64,000 bases of DNA, from assembly GCF_004796535.1 (NCBI RefSeq), contig NZ_SPHY01000011.1:1-64000 (forward strand), written 5' to 3'. The position numbers and the translations under genes were made by a program. Every line of letters starts with the position of its first letter. Position 1 is the stretch's first letter. Positions 12,015 through 20,947 of the stretch are shown piece by piece. The stretch is from Sphingomonas flavalba (GTDB lineage Bacteria; Pseudomonadota; Alphaproteobacteria; Sphingomonadales; Sphingomonadaceae). Under the pieces are notes generated by a model. That model worked only from the letters and a program-made list of their open reading frames with translations. It was not told the DNA's origin and did no database searches.

Positions 12015-12154
12015 CCCCCCTCCATAGCCGCATCGGCGCGCCGCCGTCATGCCCCGTGGCGGAATTTCGCCACGCCGCCGCGCCATCCCGCTTGACGCGG
12101 GCGCCCCGCCGCCCGACCTAGGGGCATGTTAATATTCACGGCATGGAGGCGAAG

Positions 12155-12637
12155 ATGACGATCAAGACCGGCGACCGGCTACCCAAGACCAATTTCGTGA
12201 CCCCCGGCGAATCGGGCCTCGAACAGGTCGATTCGGACGAATTCTTCAAAGGCCGCAAGGTCGCGCTGTTCTCCGTCCCCGGCGCCTTCACGCCGACCTG
12301 CTCGGCCCGCCACCTGCCCGGCTATGTCGACAAGGCGGCGGAGTTGAAGGCCAAGGGCGTCGACGAGATCGCCTGCACCGCGGTCAACGACGCCTTCGTC
12401 CTCGGCGCGTGGAGCAAGAGCGCCGAAGCCGACGGCAAGGTGACGATGCTCGCCGACGGCAACGGCGCTTTCGCCAAGGCGGTCGGGCTCGAAATGGACG
12501 GCAGCAAGTTCGGCCTCGGCACGCGCGGCCAGCGCTATTCGATGATCGTCGACGACGGCGTCGTCACCAGCCTGAACGTCGAGGAAGGCGGCGACTTCAA
12601 GGTCAGCTCCGCCGAGTACATGCTCGACCAGCTCTAA
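12155..12637 (+). CDS. Peroxiredoxin, Prx5/glutaredoxin-type
   Basis: A 160-residue thiol peroxidase. The peroxidatic Cys49 sits in VPGAFTPTCSARHLPGY, the Prx5 signature, followed by 'EIACTAVNDAFVLGAW' and 'ADGNGAFAKAVGLEMD'. It reduces hydrogen peroxide and organic hydroperoxides using glutathione/glutaredoxin or thioredoxin. GGAGG lies 7 bases before ATG 12155, so this start is preferred to the ATG four codons upstream. It appears monocistronic; the upstream gap (12015-12154) includes a short AT-rich patch (GTTAATATTC) that may belong to its promoter. Confidence 0.93.
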   Translation: MTIKTGDRLPKTNFVTPGESGLEQVDSDEFFKGRKVALFSVPGAFTPTCSARHLPGYVDKAAELKAKGVDEIACTAVNDAFVLGAWSKSAEADGKVTMLADGNGAFAKAVGLEMDGSKFGLGTRGQRYSMIVDDGVVTSLNVEEGGDFKVSSAEYMLDQL

Positions 12638-12655
12638 GGCGCGCCTCCCCGTTCA

Positions 12656-12729
12656 CCCCCCGTCATCCCGGCGAAGCGTGTACCCGCACGCGGCGCCGGA
12701 GATGCCGGCTTCCCGCCGGCATGACGGGG
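12656..12729. repeat. Imperfect inverted repeat of the CCCGTCATCCCGGCGAAG type
   Basis: The arms at 12656-12675 and 12710-12729 are imperfect complements (CCCCGTCAT-CCGGCG core), separated by about 34 bases. Extragenic elements with this CCGTCATCCCGGCGAA core are widespread in alphaproteobacteria. It lies just past the peroxiredoxin stop and may act as a transcript-end hairpin, though it has no T-run. Confidence 0.6.
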
Positions 12730-12857
12730 TACGGGCACACGCCCCGCCGCCCTCCGAAAACCAAAAACCCCCGCCGCGCCTCTTTTCGTCGCAGCGGCGG
12801 GAAAGATACGCGCTCTCGCGGGTTCAAGCAGAGACCAGACCAGCGAGGAGCGATCCG

Positions 12858-13166
12858 ATGACCGAAGACCCGATTCTGCCCGCCGCCACCCCGATCGATT
12901 CGACGATGCTCGACGATGCCGAGACGGCGGTCGAGGATACAGCCCACACCCTGCGCGAGCGCGCCGGCGAGTTGCGCGCCGACCTGCGCGACAAGGCGGA
13001 GAGCCTGTGGCAAAGCGGCGTCGAATTCGCCCGCGAGCGCCCCTACGCGGCCGCCGCGGTGGTCGGCGGCGTCGCGGCGACGGCCGCCGCCGCCGTCTAT
13101 GGCGGCAGCAAGCTCGCCGCCCGCCGCGCCGGCGACACGCCCGACGAAACACCGCAGGCGTCCTGA
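12858..13166 (+). CDS. Small DUF883/YqjD-like membrane-anchored protein
   Basis: A 102-residue protein with an amphipathic, charged helix (about residues 15-60, 'TLRERAGELRADLRDKAESLWQ'-type heptads, shortened here) followed by one hydrophobic segment YAAAAVVGGVAATAAAAVYG and a short basic-acidic tail. This matches YqjD/ElaB/DUF883 proteins, which in E. coli are stationary-phase inner-membrane proteins that bind ribosomes. ATG 12858 follows GAGGAG by 8 bases. Function here is inferred from architecture only. Confidence 0.75.
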   Translation: MTEDPILPAATPIDSTMLDDAETAVEDTAHTLRERAGELRADLRDKAESLWQSGVEFARERPYAAAAVVGGVAATAAAAVYGGSKLAARRAGDTPDETPQAS

Positions 13167-13229
13167 CCGTCCCCTGCCGCCGGGGGCGATTCAGCGTGAC
13201 TGGATCGGCTACGGCGCCGGGTGCGGCCG

Positions 13230-13868
13230 CTATTCCACTCCGCGCCGGAAGCGGATGGTGCGGTCGTGGCGGGTCAGCACCAGTTCGCTCCCTTCGACGG
13301 CCAGCGGCTCATCGCGGAAATCGGCCTTGCCGACGTCGTTGGCCTCGAAGTGGAAGACGATCCGCCGGCCGCCCGGCTTGACCGCATAAGGCACGTAGGG
13401 CGCGGCGTAGACCGGCAGGTCGGGGACGATTGCCTCGACCGTCTGGCCCGTCGGCACCGGCACCCGCCCATCCTCGTCCGCCTCGACATAGTGCACCTTC
13501 GGGTCGCCGGCATAACGAACCGCCAGTGTCAGCGTGAACTCGCCGAGGGCGTCCGGCTCGTCGAGGCTGGCATAGAGCGCGCCGTCGCCCGACACCGTGT
13601 CGCTGACCGCGACAAAGCGCGGCGGCACCACCGCCGGCTCGGTGGTCAGCAGCACCACGCCGTCCTTCTCACGCCAGCGCCCCTCCGCCTGCTCATCGAG
13701 CGCGCCGTAGCTGAGGCCGTAACGAAACTTGCCGTCGGCGCCCAGGATCAGCCCGGCCGCCATTTCCATCGCATCAGCGCTGTAGGTGCCGGCAAGCGGC
13801 GAGGACGCGGCGCTGGCGGCGGCGACCGGCGCGATCAGCAGCGGCCCGAACAGCAGCAGCGATCGCAT
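13230..13868 (-). CDS. Secreted protein of unknown function
   Basis: A 212-residue protein with an N-terminal signal peptide (MRSLLLFGPLLIAPVAAASA, cleavage near residue 20). The mature part is beta-rich with phrases such as 'GKFRYGLSYGALDEQAEGRW' and 'GSELVLTRHDRTIRFRRG', which resemble small periplasmic lipocalin-like or DUF proteins, but I do not recognise the family. The ATG overlaps the stop of the upstream HerA-like ATPase (TGATG), so it is probably its co-translated partner. A GTG one codon earlier is possible. Confidence 0.7.
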   Translation of the reverse strand: MRSLLLFGPLLIAPVAAASAASSPLAGTYSADAMEMAAGLILGADGKFRYGLSYGALDEQAEGRWREKDGVVLLTTEPAVVPPRFVAVSDTVSGDGALYASLDEPDALGEFTLTLAVRYAGDPKVHYVEADEDGRVPVPTGQTVEAIVPDLPVYAAPYVPYAVKPGGRRIVFHFEANDVGKADFRDEPLAVEGSELVLTRHDRTIRFRRGVE

Positions 13869-15508
13869 CACCGCCCCTTGAACAGGCCGCCGAGCAGGCC
13901 GCGCACCAGCCCGCCGACCACGCTGCTGCCGGCGCCGCGCGTCGTTCCGAAAATCTGCTTCGACACCTGGTTGGCGACCTGCCGGCCAATCGCCGACGAT
14001 GCCGACCGGGTGGCGGAGGTGATCGCCTTGTTGATCGGCGAATTGGCGGCGGCACGGTCCGCCTCGCGCTGCTGGCGGGCGGCTTCGCGCTCGGCGGCGA
14101 CGCGGGCGCGTTCCGCTTCCTTCGCGGCGCGGGCATCCTCCTTGGCCTGGGCGGCGGCGGCCTTGTCAGCCTCGCTCTGCGCCTTGGCTTCGGCGGCGGC
14201 AGCGCTTGCTTCCTGCGCCTTGGCGCCCAGTATCTCCTCGGCCGATTCGCGGTCGACCGCGGTATCGTAACGGTCGCCGATCGCGTCGGTGGCGATCATC
14301 ACCTTGCGCTCGTCCGGGCTGAGCGGGCCGACCCGCGAGCAGGGCGGCTTGATCAGCGTCCGTTCGACCGGGGACGGCGCGCCGTCGGGCAGCAGCAGCG
14401 ACACCAGCGCCTCGCCGACCTTCAGCTCGGTGATGACGGTGGCGACGTCGACGCCGGGGTTGGCGCGGAACGTCGTCGCTGCGGCCTTGACCGCCGCCTG
14501 ATCGCGCGGGGTGAACGCGCGCAGCGCGTGCTGGACGCGGTTGCCGAGCTGCCCGGCCACCGTATCGGGTATGTCGATCGGGTTCTGGGTGATGAAATAG
14601 ATGCCGACGCCCTTCGAACGGATCAGCCGCACCACCTGCTCGATCTTCTCCAGCAGCCCCTTGGACGCATTGTCGAACAGCAAATGCGCCTCGTCGAAGA
14701 AGAACACCAGCACCGGCTTGTCCGGGTCGCCGATCTCGGGCAGGCTCTCGAACAGTTCCGACATCAGCCACAGCAGGAAGGTGGCGTACAGCTTCGGGCT
14801 GGCCATCAGCTTGTCGGCGGCCAGGATATTGACGATGCCGCGTCCCTTGTCGTCGCGCTGGATGAAATCGGCCATCGACAGCGCCGGCTCGCCGAAGAAG
14901 TGCTCGCCGCCCTGCGAACGAAGCTGGAGCAGCGCGCGCTGGATCGTGCCGATGCTCTGCTTCGACACATTGCCGTAGGTCGCGGTCAGCTCGTCCGCCC
15001 GCTCCGCGCAATGGACCAGCATCGCCTGCAGGTCGTCGAGGTCGAGGAGCAGCAGCCCTTCCTTGTCGGCGACGGTGAAGGCGATGGTCAGCACGCCTTC
15101 CTGCACCTCGTTCAGGTCCATCAGCCGGGCGAGCAGCAGCGGCCCCATTTCCGATATCGTCGTGCGGACCGGGTGGCCCTGTTCGCCGAACAGGTCCCAG
15201 AACTGCACCGGATTGTCGGCATAGGCCCAGTCGGCCAGCCCGATCTCGGCGGCGCGGGCGGAAAAGGGCGCATGGGTCTTGGCCGTCGCCGCCCCGGCCA
15301 TCGCGATGCCGGACAAATCGCCCTTCACGTCGGCGACGAAGGTCGGCACCCCGGCGGCGGAAAAGCCCTCGATGATCCCCTGCAACGTCACCGTCTTGCC
15401 GGTGCCGGTGGCCCCGGCGATCAGCCCGTGGCGATTGGCTCGCTTGAAGTTCAAGATCTGCGGCTTGCCGCCGCCCGACCCGATATAGACGCCGCTGTCG
15501 TCCGCCAC
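13868..15508 (-). CDS. HerA-like P-loop ATPase, DUF853 family
   Basis: A 546-residue protein. Walker A AGATGTGKTV lies at residues 31-40, Walker B is 'VLVFFFDEAHLLF', and 'YFITQNPIDIPDTVAGQLGNRVQHALRAF' (quoted here in part) contains the sensor and arginine-finger region of HerA/FtsK-type motors (COG0433, DUF853). The C-terminus has an Ala/Glu/Lys-rich predicted coiled coil (about residues 435-500) and a Gly-rich tail. Members are annotated as helicase or DNA-pumping ATPases, but no partner nuclease (NurA) is present, so the cellular role is unclear. GTG 15508 is chosen because GGAGG stands seven bases before it. It diverges from cysS. Confidence 0.82.
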   Translation of the reverse strand: MADDSGVYIGSGGGKPQILNFKRANRHGLIAGATGTGKTVTLQGIIEGFSAAGVPTFVADVKGDLSGIAMAGAATAKTHAPFSARAAEIGLADWAYADNPVQFWDLFGEQGHPVRTTISEMGPLLLARLMDLNEVQEGVLTIAFTVADKEGLLLLDLDDLQAMLVHCAERADELTATYGNVSKQSIGTIQRALLQLRSQGGEHFFGEPALSMADFIQRDDKGRGIVNILAADKLMASPKLYATFLLWLMSELFESLPEIGDPDKPVLVFFFDEAHLLFDNASKGLLEKIEQVVRLIRSKGVGIYFITQNPIDIPDTVAGQLGNRVQHALRAFTPRDQAAVKAAATTFRANPGVDVATVITELKVGEALVSLLLPDGAPSPVERTLIKPPCSRVGPLSPDERKVMIATDAIGDRYDTAVDRESAEEILGAKAQEASAAAAEAKAQSEADKAAAAQAKEDARAAKEAERARVAAEREAARQQREADRAAANSPINKAITSATRSASSAIGRQVANQVSKQIFGTTRGAGSSVVGGLVRGLLGGLFKGR

Positions 15509-15633
15509 GCTGATCCTCCGCTTCACTGGGTCGCACCATTTAACCCGACGGCGCGGCCCGTCCATAGCGGAATGCGGCCCGGCCATAACGCCACGCAGCC
15601 CAGCCCGAATCCGCCCAGCCCAACCTCCCCGTC

Positions 15634-15679
15634 CATCCTGAGCGAAGTCGAAGGACCATCCCGAGCGCAGTCGAGGGAC
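15634..15679. repeat. Tandem pair of dispersed repeat units
   Basis: Two adjacent 23-base units, CATCCTGAGCGAAGTCGAAGG and CATCCCGAGCGCAGTCGAGG (each followed by GAC or GACGC), lie at 15634-15656 and 15657-15679 in the divergent gap before cysS. They belong to the same family as the units at 9572-9769. The rest of the 226-base gap shows no gene. Confidence 0.7.
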
Positions 15680-15734
15680 GCACCCAGCCCCAAACACTTG
15701 CCGCCGGCGAACGGACGCGGCATGGCGCTTCGCC

Positions 15735-17255
15735 ATGACGACCACGGGCGCCCCCCTCCATCTGTTCAACAGCCTCAGCCGCGCAACAGAGCCGTTCGCG
15801 CCGATCGACCAGGGCATGGTCCGCATCTATAGCTGCGGGCCGACCGTCTATCACTATGCCCATCTCGGCAATCTGCGCGCCTATGTGTTCACCGACACGC
15901 TGCGCCGGGTGCTCAACTGGAAGGGCTGGCCGGTCAACCACGTCATCAACATCACCGATGTCGGCCATCTGACCTCCGATGCCGACGCCGGCGACGACAA
16001 GATGGAGGCGGCGGCGAAGCGCGACGGCAAGTCGATCTGGGATATCGCCGCCTTCTACACCGACGCGTTCAAGGCCGATGTCGCCCGGCTCAACATCCGC
16101 CCGCCGACGCTGTGGTCGGTCGCCACCGACCATATCCAGGACATGATCGAATTCGGCAGCGCCATTGCCGACAAGCATTGCTACCAGCTTGCCAGCGGCC
16201 TGTATTTCGACAGCACCTCCGTGCCCGATTACGGCGCCCTCGCCGGCACCCGCCCGGACGAGACCGTCGGCCGCATTGCAGAGGTGGAGGGCAAGCGTCA
16301 CGCCCCGGACTTCGCGATCTGGCGCGCCTCCGCCCCCGGCGAGAACCGGCAGATGGAGTGGCAATCACCCTGGGGCCCCGGCGCGCCGGGCTGGCACCTC
16401 GAATGTTCGGTGATGGCGCGCAAATATCTCGGCGACCGCTTCGACATCCACACCGGCGGCATCGACCACCGCGAGATCCACCACGTCAACGAGATCGCCC
16501 AGAACCAGGCGCATAGCGGCACCGCGCACAGCGGCGCCAACTGGTGGATGCACAACAACTTCCTGATCGACCGCGGCGGCAAGATGTCGAAGTCGAAGGG
16601 CGGCTTCGCGACCCTGCAATCGCTGGTCGATCGCGGCGTTCATCCCCTCGCCTACCGTTTGCTGTGCCTGACCGCCCATTATCGCGGCGAGCTTGAATTC
16701 ACCGCCGAGACGATGGCGGCGGCGCTGACCCGGCTGAAGCGGCTGGTGCTGGCGGTCGGCAAGCTGCGCGAGGCGGCGACCGACACCGGCTGGCTGCGCG
16801 TGCTGGACGAGGCGGCGGCAGGCAAGGGCGCCTCCAGCGCCTGGCAGCGCGCGGCGATCGAGGCACCGCTCCCCGCCCCGGCGCGCGCGCTGCTCGACCG
16901 GTTCGACGCGGCGATCAGCGCCGATCTGATGACGCCGCAGGCGCTGCCGCTGCTTGACGAGGCGATCGGCCTGAAGGCGCTGTCCGCCGACGACCGGCTG
17001 CGGCTGGTCGCGACGATGGACCTGGTCCTCGGCCTGGCGCTGGTCACCACCGACCGCGCCGCCTTGCGCGTCCGCCCGGCGGGTGCCGCGCTGGACGAAG
17101 CGGCGGTCGAGGCGCGGATCGCCGAGCGCCGCGCCGCCCGCGCCGCGAAGGATTTCGCCGCATCAGACGCGCTGCGCGACGAACTGGCGGCGGCGGGAGT
17201 GGAGATCATGGACGGCGACCCGCTCGGCTGGGACTGGGCGGTTTCGCTGGATTGA
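15735..17255 (+). CDS. cysS: Cysteinyl-tRNA synthetase
   Basis: A 506-residue class I synthetase that charges tRNA-Cys. The zinc ligand Cys34 is in 'YSCGPTVYHYAHLGN', which also supplies the HIGH-type motif HLGN at 43-46; 'GWHLECSVMA' and 'HTGGIDHREIHHVNE' carry the other zinc ligands; KMSKSKGG starts near residue 282. The C-terminal DALR-like and anticodon-binding domains complete a normal-length protein. It is the first of three closely spaced plus-strand genes. Confidence 0.97.
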   Translation: MTTTGAPLHLFNSLSRATEPFAPIDQGMVRIYSCGPTVYHYAHLGNLRAYVFTDTLRRVLNWKGWPVNHVINITDVGHLTSDADAGDDKMEAAAKRDGKSIWDIAAFYTDAFKADVARLNIRPPTLWSVATDHIQDMIEFGSAIADKHCYQLASGLYFDSTSVPDYGALAGTRPDETVGRIAEVEGKRHAPDFAIWRASAPGENRQMEWQSPWGPGAPGWHLECSVMARKYLGDRFDIHTGGIDHREIHHVNEIAQNQAHSGTAHSGANWWMHNNFLIDRGGKMSKSKGGFATLQSLVDRGVHPLAYRLLCLTAHYRGELEFTAETMAAALTRLKRLVLAVGKLREAATDTGWLRVLDEAAAGKGASSAWQRAAIEAPLPAPARALLDRFDAAISADLMTPQALPLLDEAIGLKALSADDRLRLVATMDLVLGLALVTTDRAALRVRPAGAALDEAAVEARIAERRAARAAKDFAASDALRDELAAAGVEIMDGDPLGWDWAVSLD

Positions 17256-17283
17256 TCGTCCGGCGCGGGTCTACACTCGCGCC

Positions 17284-18237
17284 ATGTCCACGCCCGTCGT
17301 CGCCGTCCTCCCCGCCCTCGCCCGCCCACTGATCGCCGACCATCTGCCGCCCGGCATCGCCGCCCATTGGTTCATGACCGCGGAGGAAGCGATCGCATTG
17401 GCCCCGTCGGCGGAGATCGGCTGGCTCGACATGGCGGACCGACACGCCACCGCCGCCGCTCTGGCGGCGGGCGAGCGGCTGAAATGGGTGTCGACGATCT
17501 ATGCCGGGCTGGATGCGTTTCCGGTCGACCTGCTACGCCGGCGCGGCACGCTGGTCACCAACGGCACCGGGGTCAACGCCGTCGCGGTCGCCGAATATGC
17601 GGTGATGGGCATGCTCGCCGCCGCCAAGCGCTTTCCAGAGGTCGTCCGCGCGCAGGACCGGGGCGAATGGCTGTCCGACGCGCCGGGCAAGGTCGAGCTG
17701 TTCGGCAGCCGCGCGCTGATCCTCGGCTATGGCACCATCGGCCGCGCGATCGGCGAGCGGCTCAAGGCGTTCGGCGTTGATGTCACCGGCGTCCGCCGCA
17801 CGCCCGAGGGCGAATCCGGCATCATCGGCCCCGATGCCTGGCGCGCCCGGCTCGGCAGCTTCGACTGGGTGGTGCTCGCCGCCCCGGCGACGGAGGAAAC
17901 CCACCTTCTGCTCGGTGCTGACGAGATCGCGGCGATGAAGCCGGACGCCTGGCTGGTCAACATCGCACGCGGCAGCATCGTCGATCAGGACGCGCTGATC
18001 GCCGCGCTCGCCGCCCGGCGGATCGGCGGCGCCTTCCTCGACGTGACCGAGCCGGAGCCGCTGCCGGCGGACAGCCCGCTGTGGCGCTTGCCCAACTGCA
18101 TCCTGACCATGCACCTGTCCGGCCGCGCCCAGACGCGGATGTTCCGGCTGGCGGCGGAGCTTTTCCTCGACAATCTCGTTCGTTACCAGCGCGGCGAACC
18201 GCTGCGCAATCAGGTCGATCTGGTGCGAGGCTATTGA
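17284..18237 (+). CDS. D-2-hydroxyacid dehydrogenase family protein
   Basis: A 317-residue NAD(P)-dependent dehydrogenase. The Rossmann motif LGYGTIG is at about residue 148; the active-site Arg is in 'NIARGSIVDQDALI', the Glu in 'DVTEPEPLP' and the His in 'ILTMHLSGR'. The family reduces or oxidises 2-hydroxy/2-oxo acids (glyoxylate/hydroxypyruvate reductase, phosphoglycerate dehydrogenase relatives). It lacks the ACT domain of SerA, so a glyoxylate- or hydroxypyruvate-type reductase is more likely. It starts 28 bases after cysS and ends five bases before the aldehyde dehydrogenase, suggesting one transcript. Confidence 0.85.
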   Translation: MSTPVVAVLPALARPLIADHLPPGIAAHWFMTAEEAIALAPSAEIGWLDMADRHATAAALAAGERLKWVSTIYAGLDAFPVDLLRRRGTLVTNGTGVNAVAVAEYAVMGMLAAAKRFPEVVRAQDRGEWLSDAPGKVELFGSRALILGYGTIGRAIGERLKAFGVDVTGVRRTPEGESGIIGPDAWRARLGSFDWVVLAAPATEETHLLLGADEIAAMKPDAWLVNIARGSIVDQDALIAALAARRIGGAFLDVTEPEPLPADSPLWRLPNCILTMHLSGRAQTRMFRLAAELFLDNLVRYQRGEPLRNQVDLVRGY

Positions 18238-18242
18238 ACGCG

Positions 18243-19676
<1,434 letters not shown>

Positions 19677-19793
19677 ACGCCGAAACCGCCACAAAACGGG
19701 ACAGTCCGATCCATTTGGTTCATTGAAGAATCGTAAATTACGTATTAACTTCCCTCGATTGGCTGGTTCACGTTCATGTCAGGGGTGACGCAT

Positions 19794-20408
19794 ATGTTTG
19801 GTAAGCTTGCTTTGACGGCCGCTGCTGCGGTCACCTTCATCGGCCTTTCGTCGCCGGCTTCCGCCCTGACGCTGGGGGCCACGAATTGCGCGCTGTCGGA
19901 CATCGGTTCCGCGCTCGCCGGCACGGAAGCGATCGCCTGCCGCGGCTGGTACGACAACAACAATCTGAACGGCAACAGCGAAGCGAAGCGGAAGGATTCT
20001 GCCGCCGCTCTCAACGCTCTGTTCAACACCACGACATTCGATTGGCAGACGCTGAGCTGGATCGACGAGTTCGATGTCGGCGGCAACGTCATCAATTTCG
20101 CCACGCCGCTTTTCGGCCAGACCGTCCTCGCCATCCACGTCGGCGCCGCCAAGGGCGAACCGAACGGTGTCGGTTACACGTCGACGGCCTTCTTCATTTT
20201 CGATGCCGGCAACCTGCCGGGCGGCCTGACCTCGCTGGACTTCAACCGGGCCGGGCTGTCGAACGTCCGCGTGTATTCGACCGGCACCTATACGCCGCCG
20301 ACCAACGCGGTACCGGAACCGGCGACCTGGGCGATGCTGATCGCGGGCTTCGGCCTTGCCGGCGTGGCAGCGCGCCGTCGGCGCCGGACCGGCGTTTCCT
20401 TCGCCTGA
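19794..20408 (+). CDS. PEPxxWA-CTERM sorting-domain secreted protein
   Basis: A 204-residue protein with signal peptide (KLALTAAAAVTFIGLSSPASA) and a C-terminal sorting signal: VPEPATWAM, a hydrophobic helix (LIAGFGLAGVAA) and an Arg cluster. The exosortase/archaeosortase system recognises this tail, cuts it and attaches or releases the protein in the envelope. The middle part is Asn/Gly/Thr-rich and of unknown function. ATG 19794 is preferred because AGGGGTG precedes it; a start six codons earlier is possible. No exosortase or EPS gene is nearby. An intrinsic terminator follows. Confidence 0.88.
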   Translation: MFGKLALTAAAAVTFIGLSSPASALTLGATNCALSDIGSALAGTEAIACRGWYDNNNLNGNSEAKRKDSAAALNALFNTTTFDWQTLSWIDEFDVGGNVINFATPLFGQTVLAIHVGAAKGEPNGVGYTSTAFFIFDAGNLPGGLTSLDFNRAGLSNVRVYSTGTYTPPTNAVPEPATWAMLIAGFGLAGVAARRRRRTGVSFA

Positions 20409-20425
20409 TCCGATACACGCTCGAA

Positions 20426-20458
20426 AAAAAGGGGGCGGCCAGCGGTCGTCCCCTTTTT
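20426..20458 (+). terminator. Intrinsic terminator after the PEP-CTERM gene
   Basis: Hairpin arms AAAAAGGGGGCGGCC (20426-20440) and GGTCGTCCCCTTTTT (20444-20458) pair at 13 of 15 positions with a three-base loop and end in a T-run, 17 bases past the stop codon. Confidence 0.88.
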
Positions 20459-20574
20459 CATGCCCGGCGCCCGGGCGGATGCGACGAAGCGAGTGCCCAG
20501 CCCCTGTCCGGGTTACCCGCTTCACGCTATATTGGCGCGGCGCGGGGGGTGGCTGTTCAGCTCCGGAGAGCGCA

Positions 20575-20760
20575 ATGACCACCTCGACATCGAACATCTG
20601 GATCAGACGGGCGGCGGAAGAAGCACGGGCGGCGCTCGCCGCGACGACCCCGGCCGCCGCACGCCTGCACCGCGGCCTCGCCGCCGCCTACCACATCCGC
20701 GCCACCTGCGGCGTCCCCGTGATCGACGCCGCCTTCCTGACCGACCGCCGCCAGCGCTGA
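20575..20760 (+). CDS. Small hypothetical protein, 61 residues
   Basis: Begins MTTSTSNIWIRRAAEEARAA and is Ala/Arg-rich and mostly helical. Support comes from GGAGAG seven bases before the ATG, a plausible helix pattern and codon use like its neighbours. No motif or family is recognised; it could be a chance frame. Cytoplasmic, with no transmembrane segment. Confidence 0.5.
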   Translation: MTTSTSNIWIRRAAEEARAALAATTPAAARLHRGLAAAYHIRATCGVPVIDAAFLTDRRQR

Positions 20761-20866
20761 CCCCTGCCTGCGCCGGCCCCATCGCCGGCGCACTCATCCC
20801 GCCCTGCCGGCGATAGCCGGATCCCATACCGATACGCGAACACCCGGCCACCAAGCCGGCGTATCG

Positions 20867-20932
20867 TGCTCCTGCGAAAGCAGGAGCCCATAATACCGAG
20901 CCTTCATCTGCACTCCTGCTTTCGCAGGAGCA
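20867..20932. repeat. Nested inverted repeat with two self-complementary arms
   Basis: Arms TGCTCCTGCGAAAGCAGGAG (20867-20886) and CTCCTGCTTTCGCAGGAGCA (20913-20932) are perfect 20-base inverted copies, and each arm is itself a 7-bp hairpin with a GAAA or TTTC loop. The element lies 16 bases past the recG stop and can fold either as one long stem or as two small hairpins. The rest of the 187-base gap shows no gene. Confidence 0.8.
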
Positions 20933-20947
20933 TGCCCATCACCCGCC

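Noticed and set aside
20913-20932. Dedicated intrinsic terminator of recG
   Set aside because: The hairpin has no T-run and belongs to a larger nested repeat; it is reported as a repeat.
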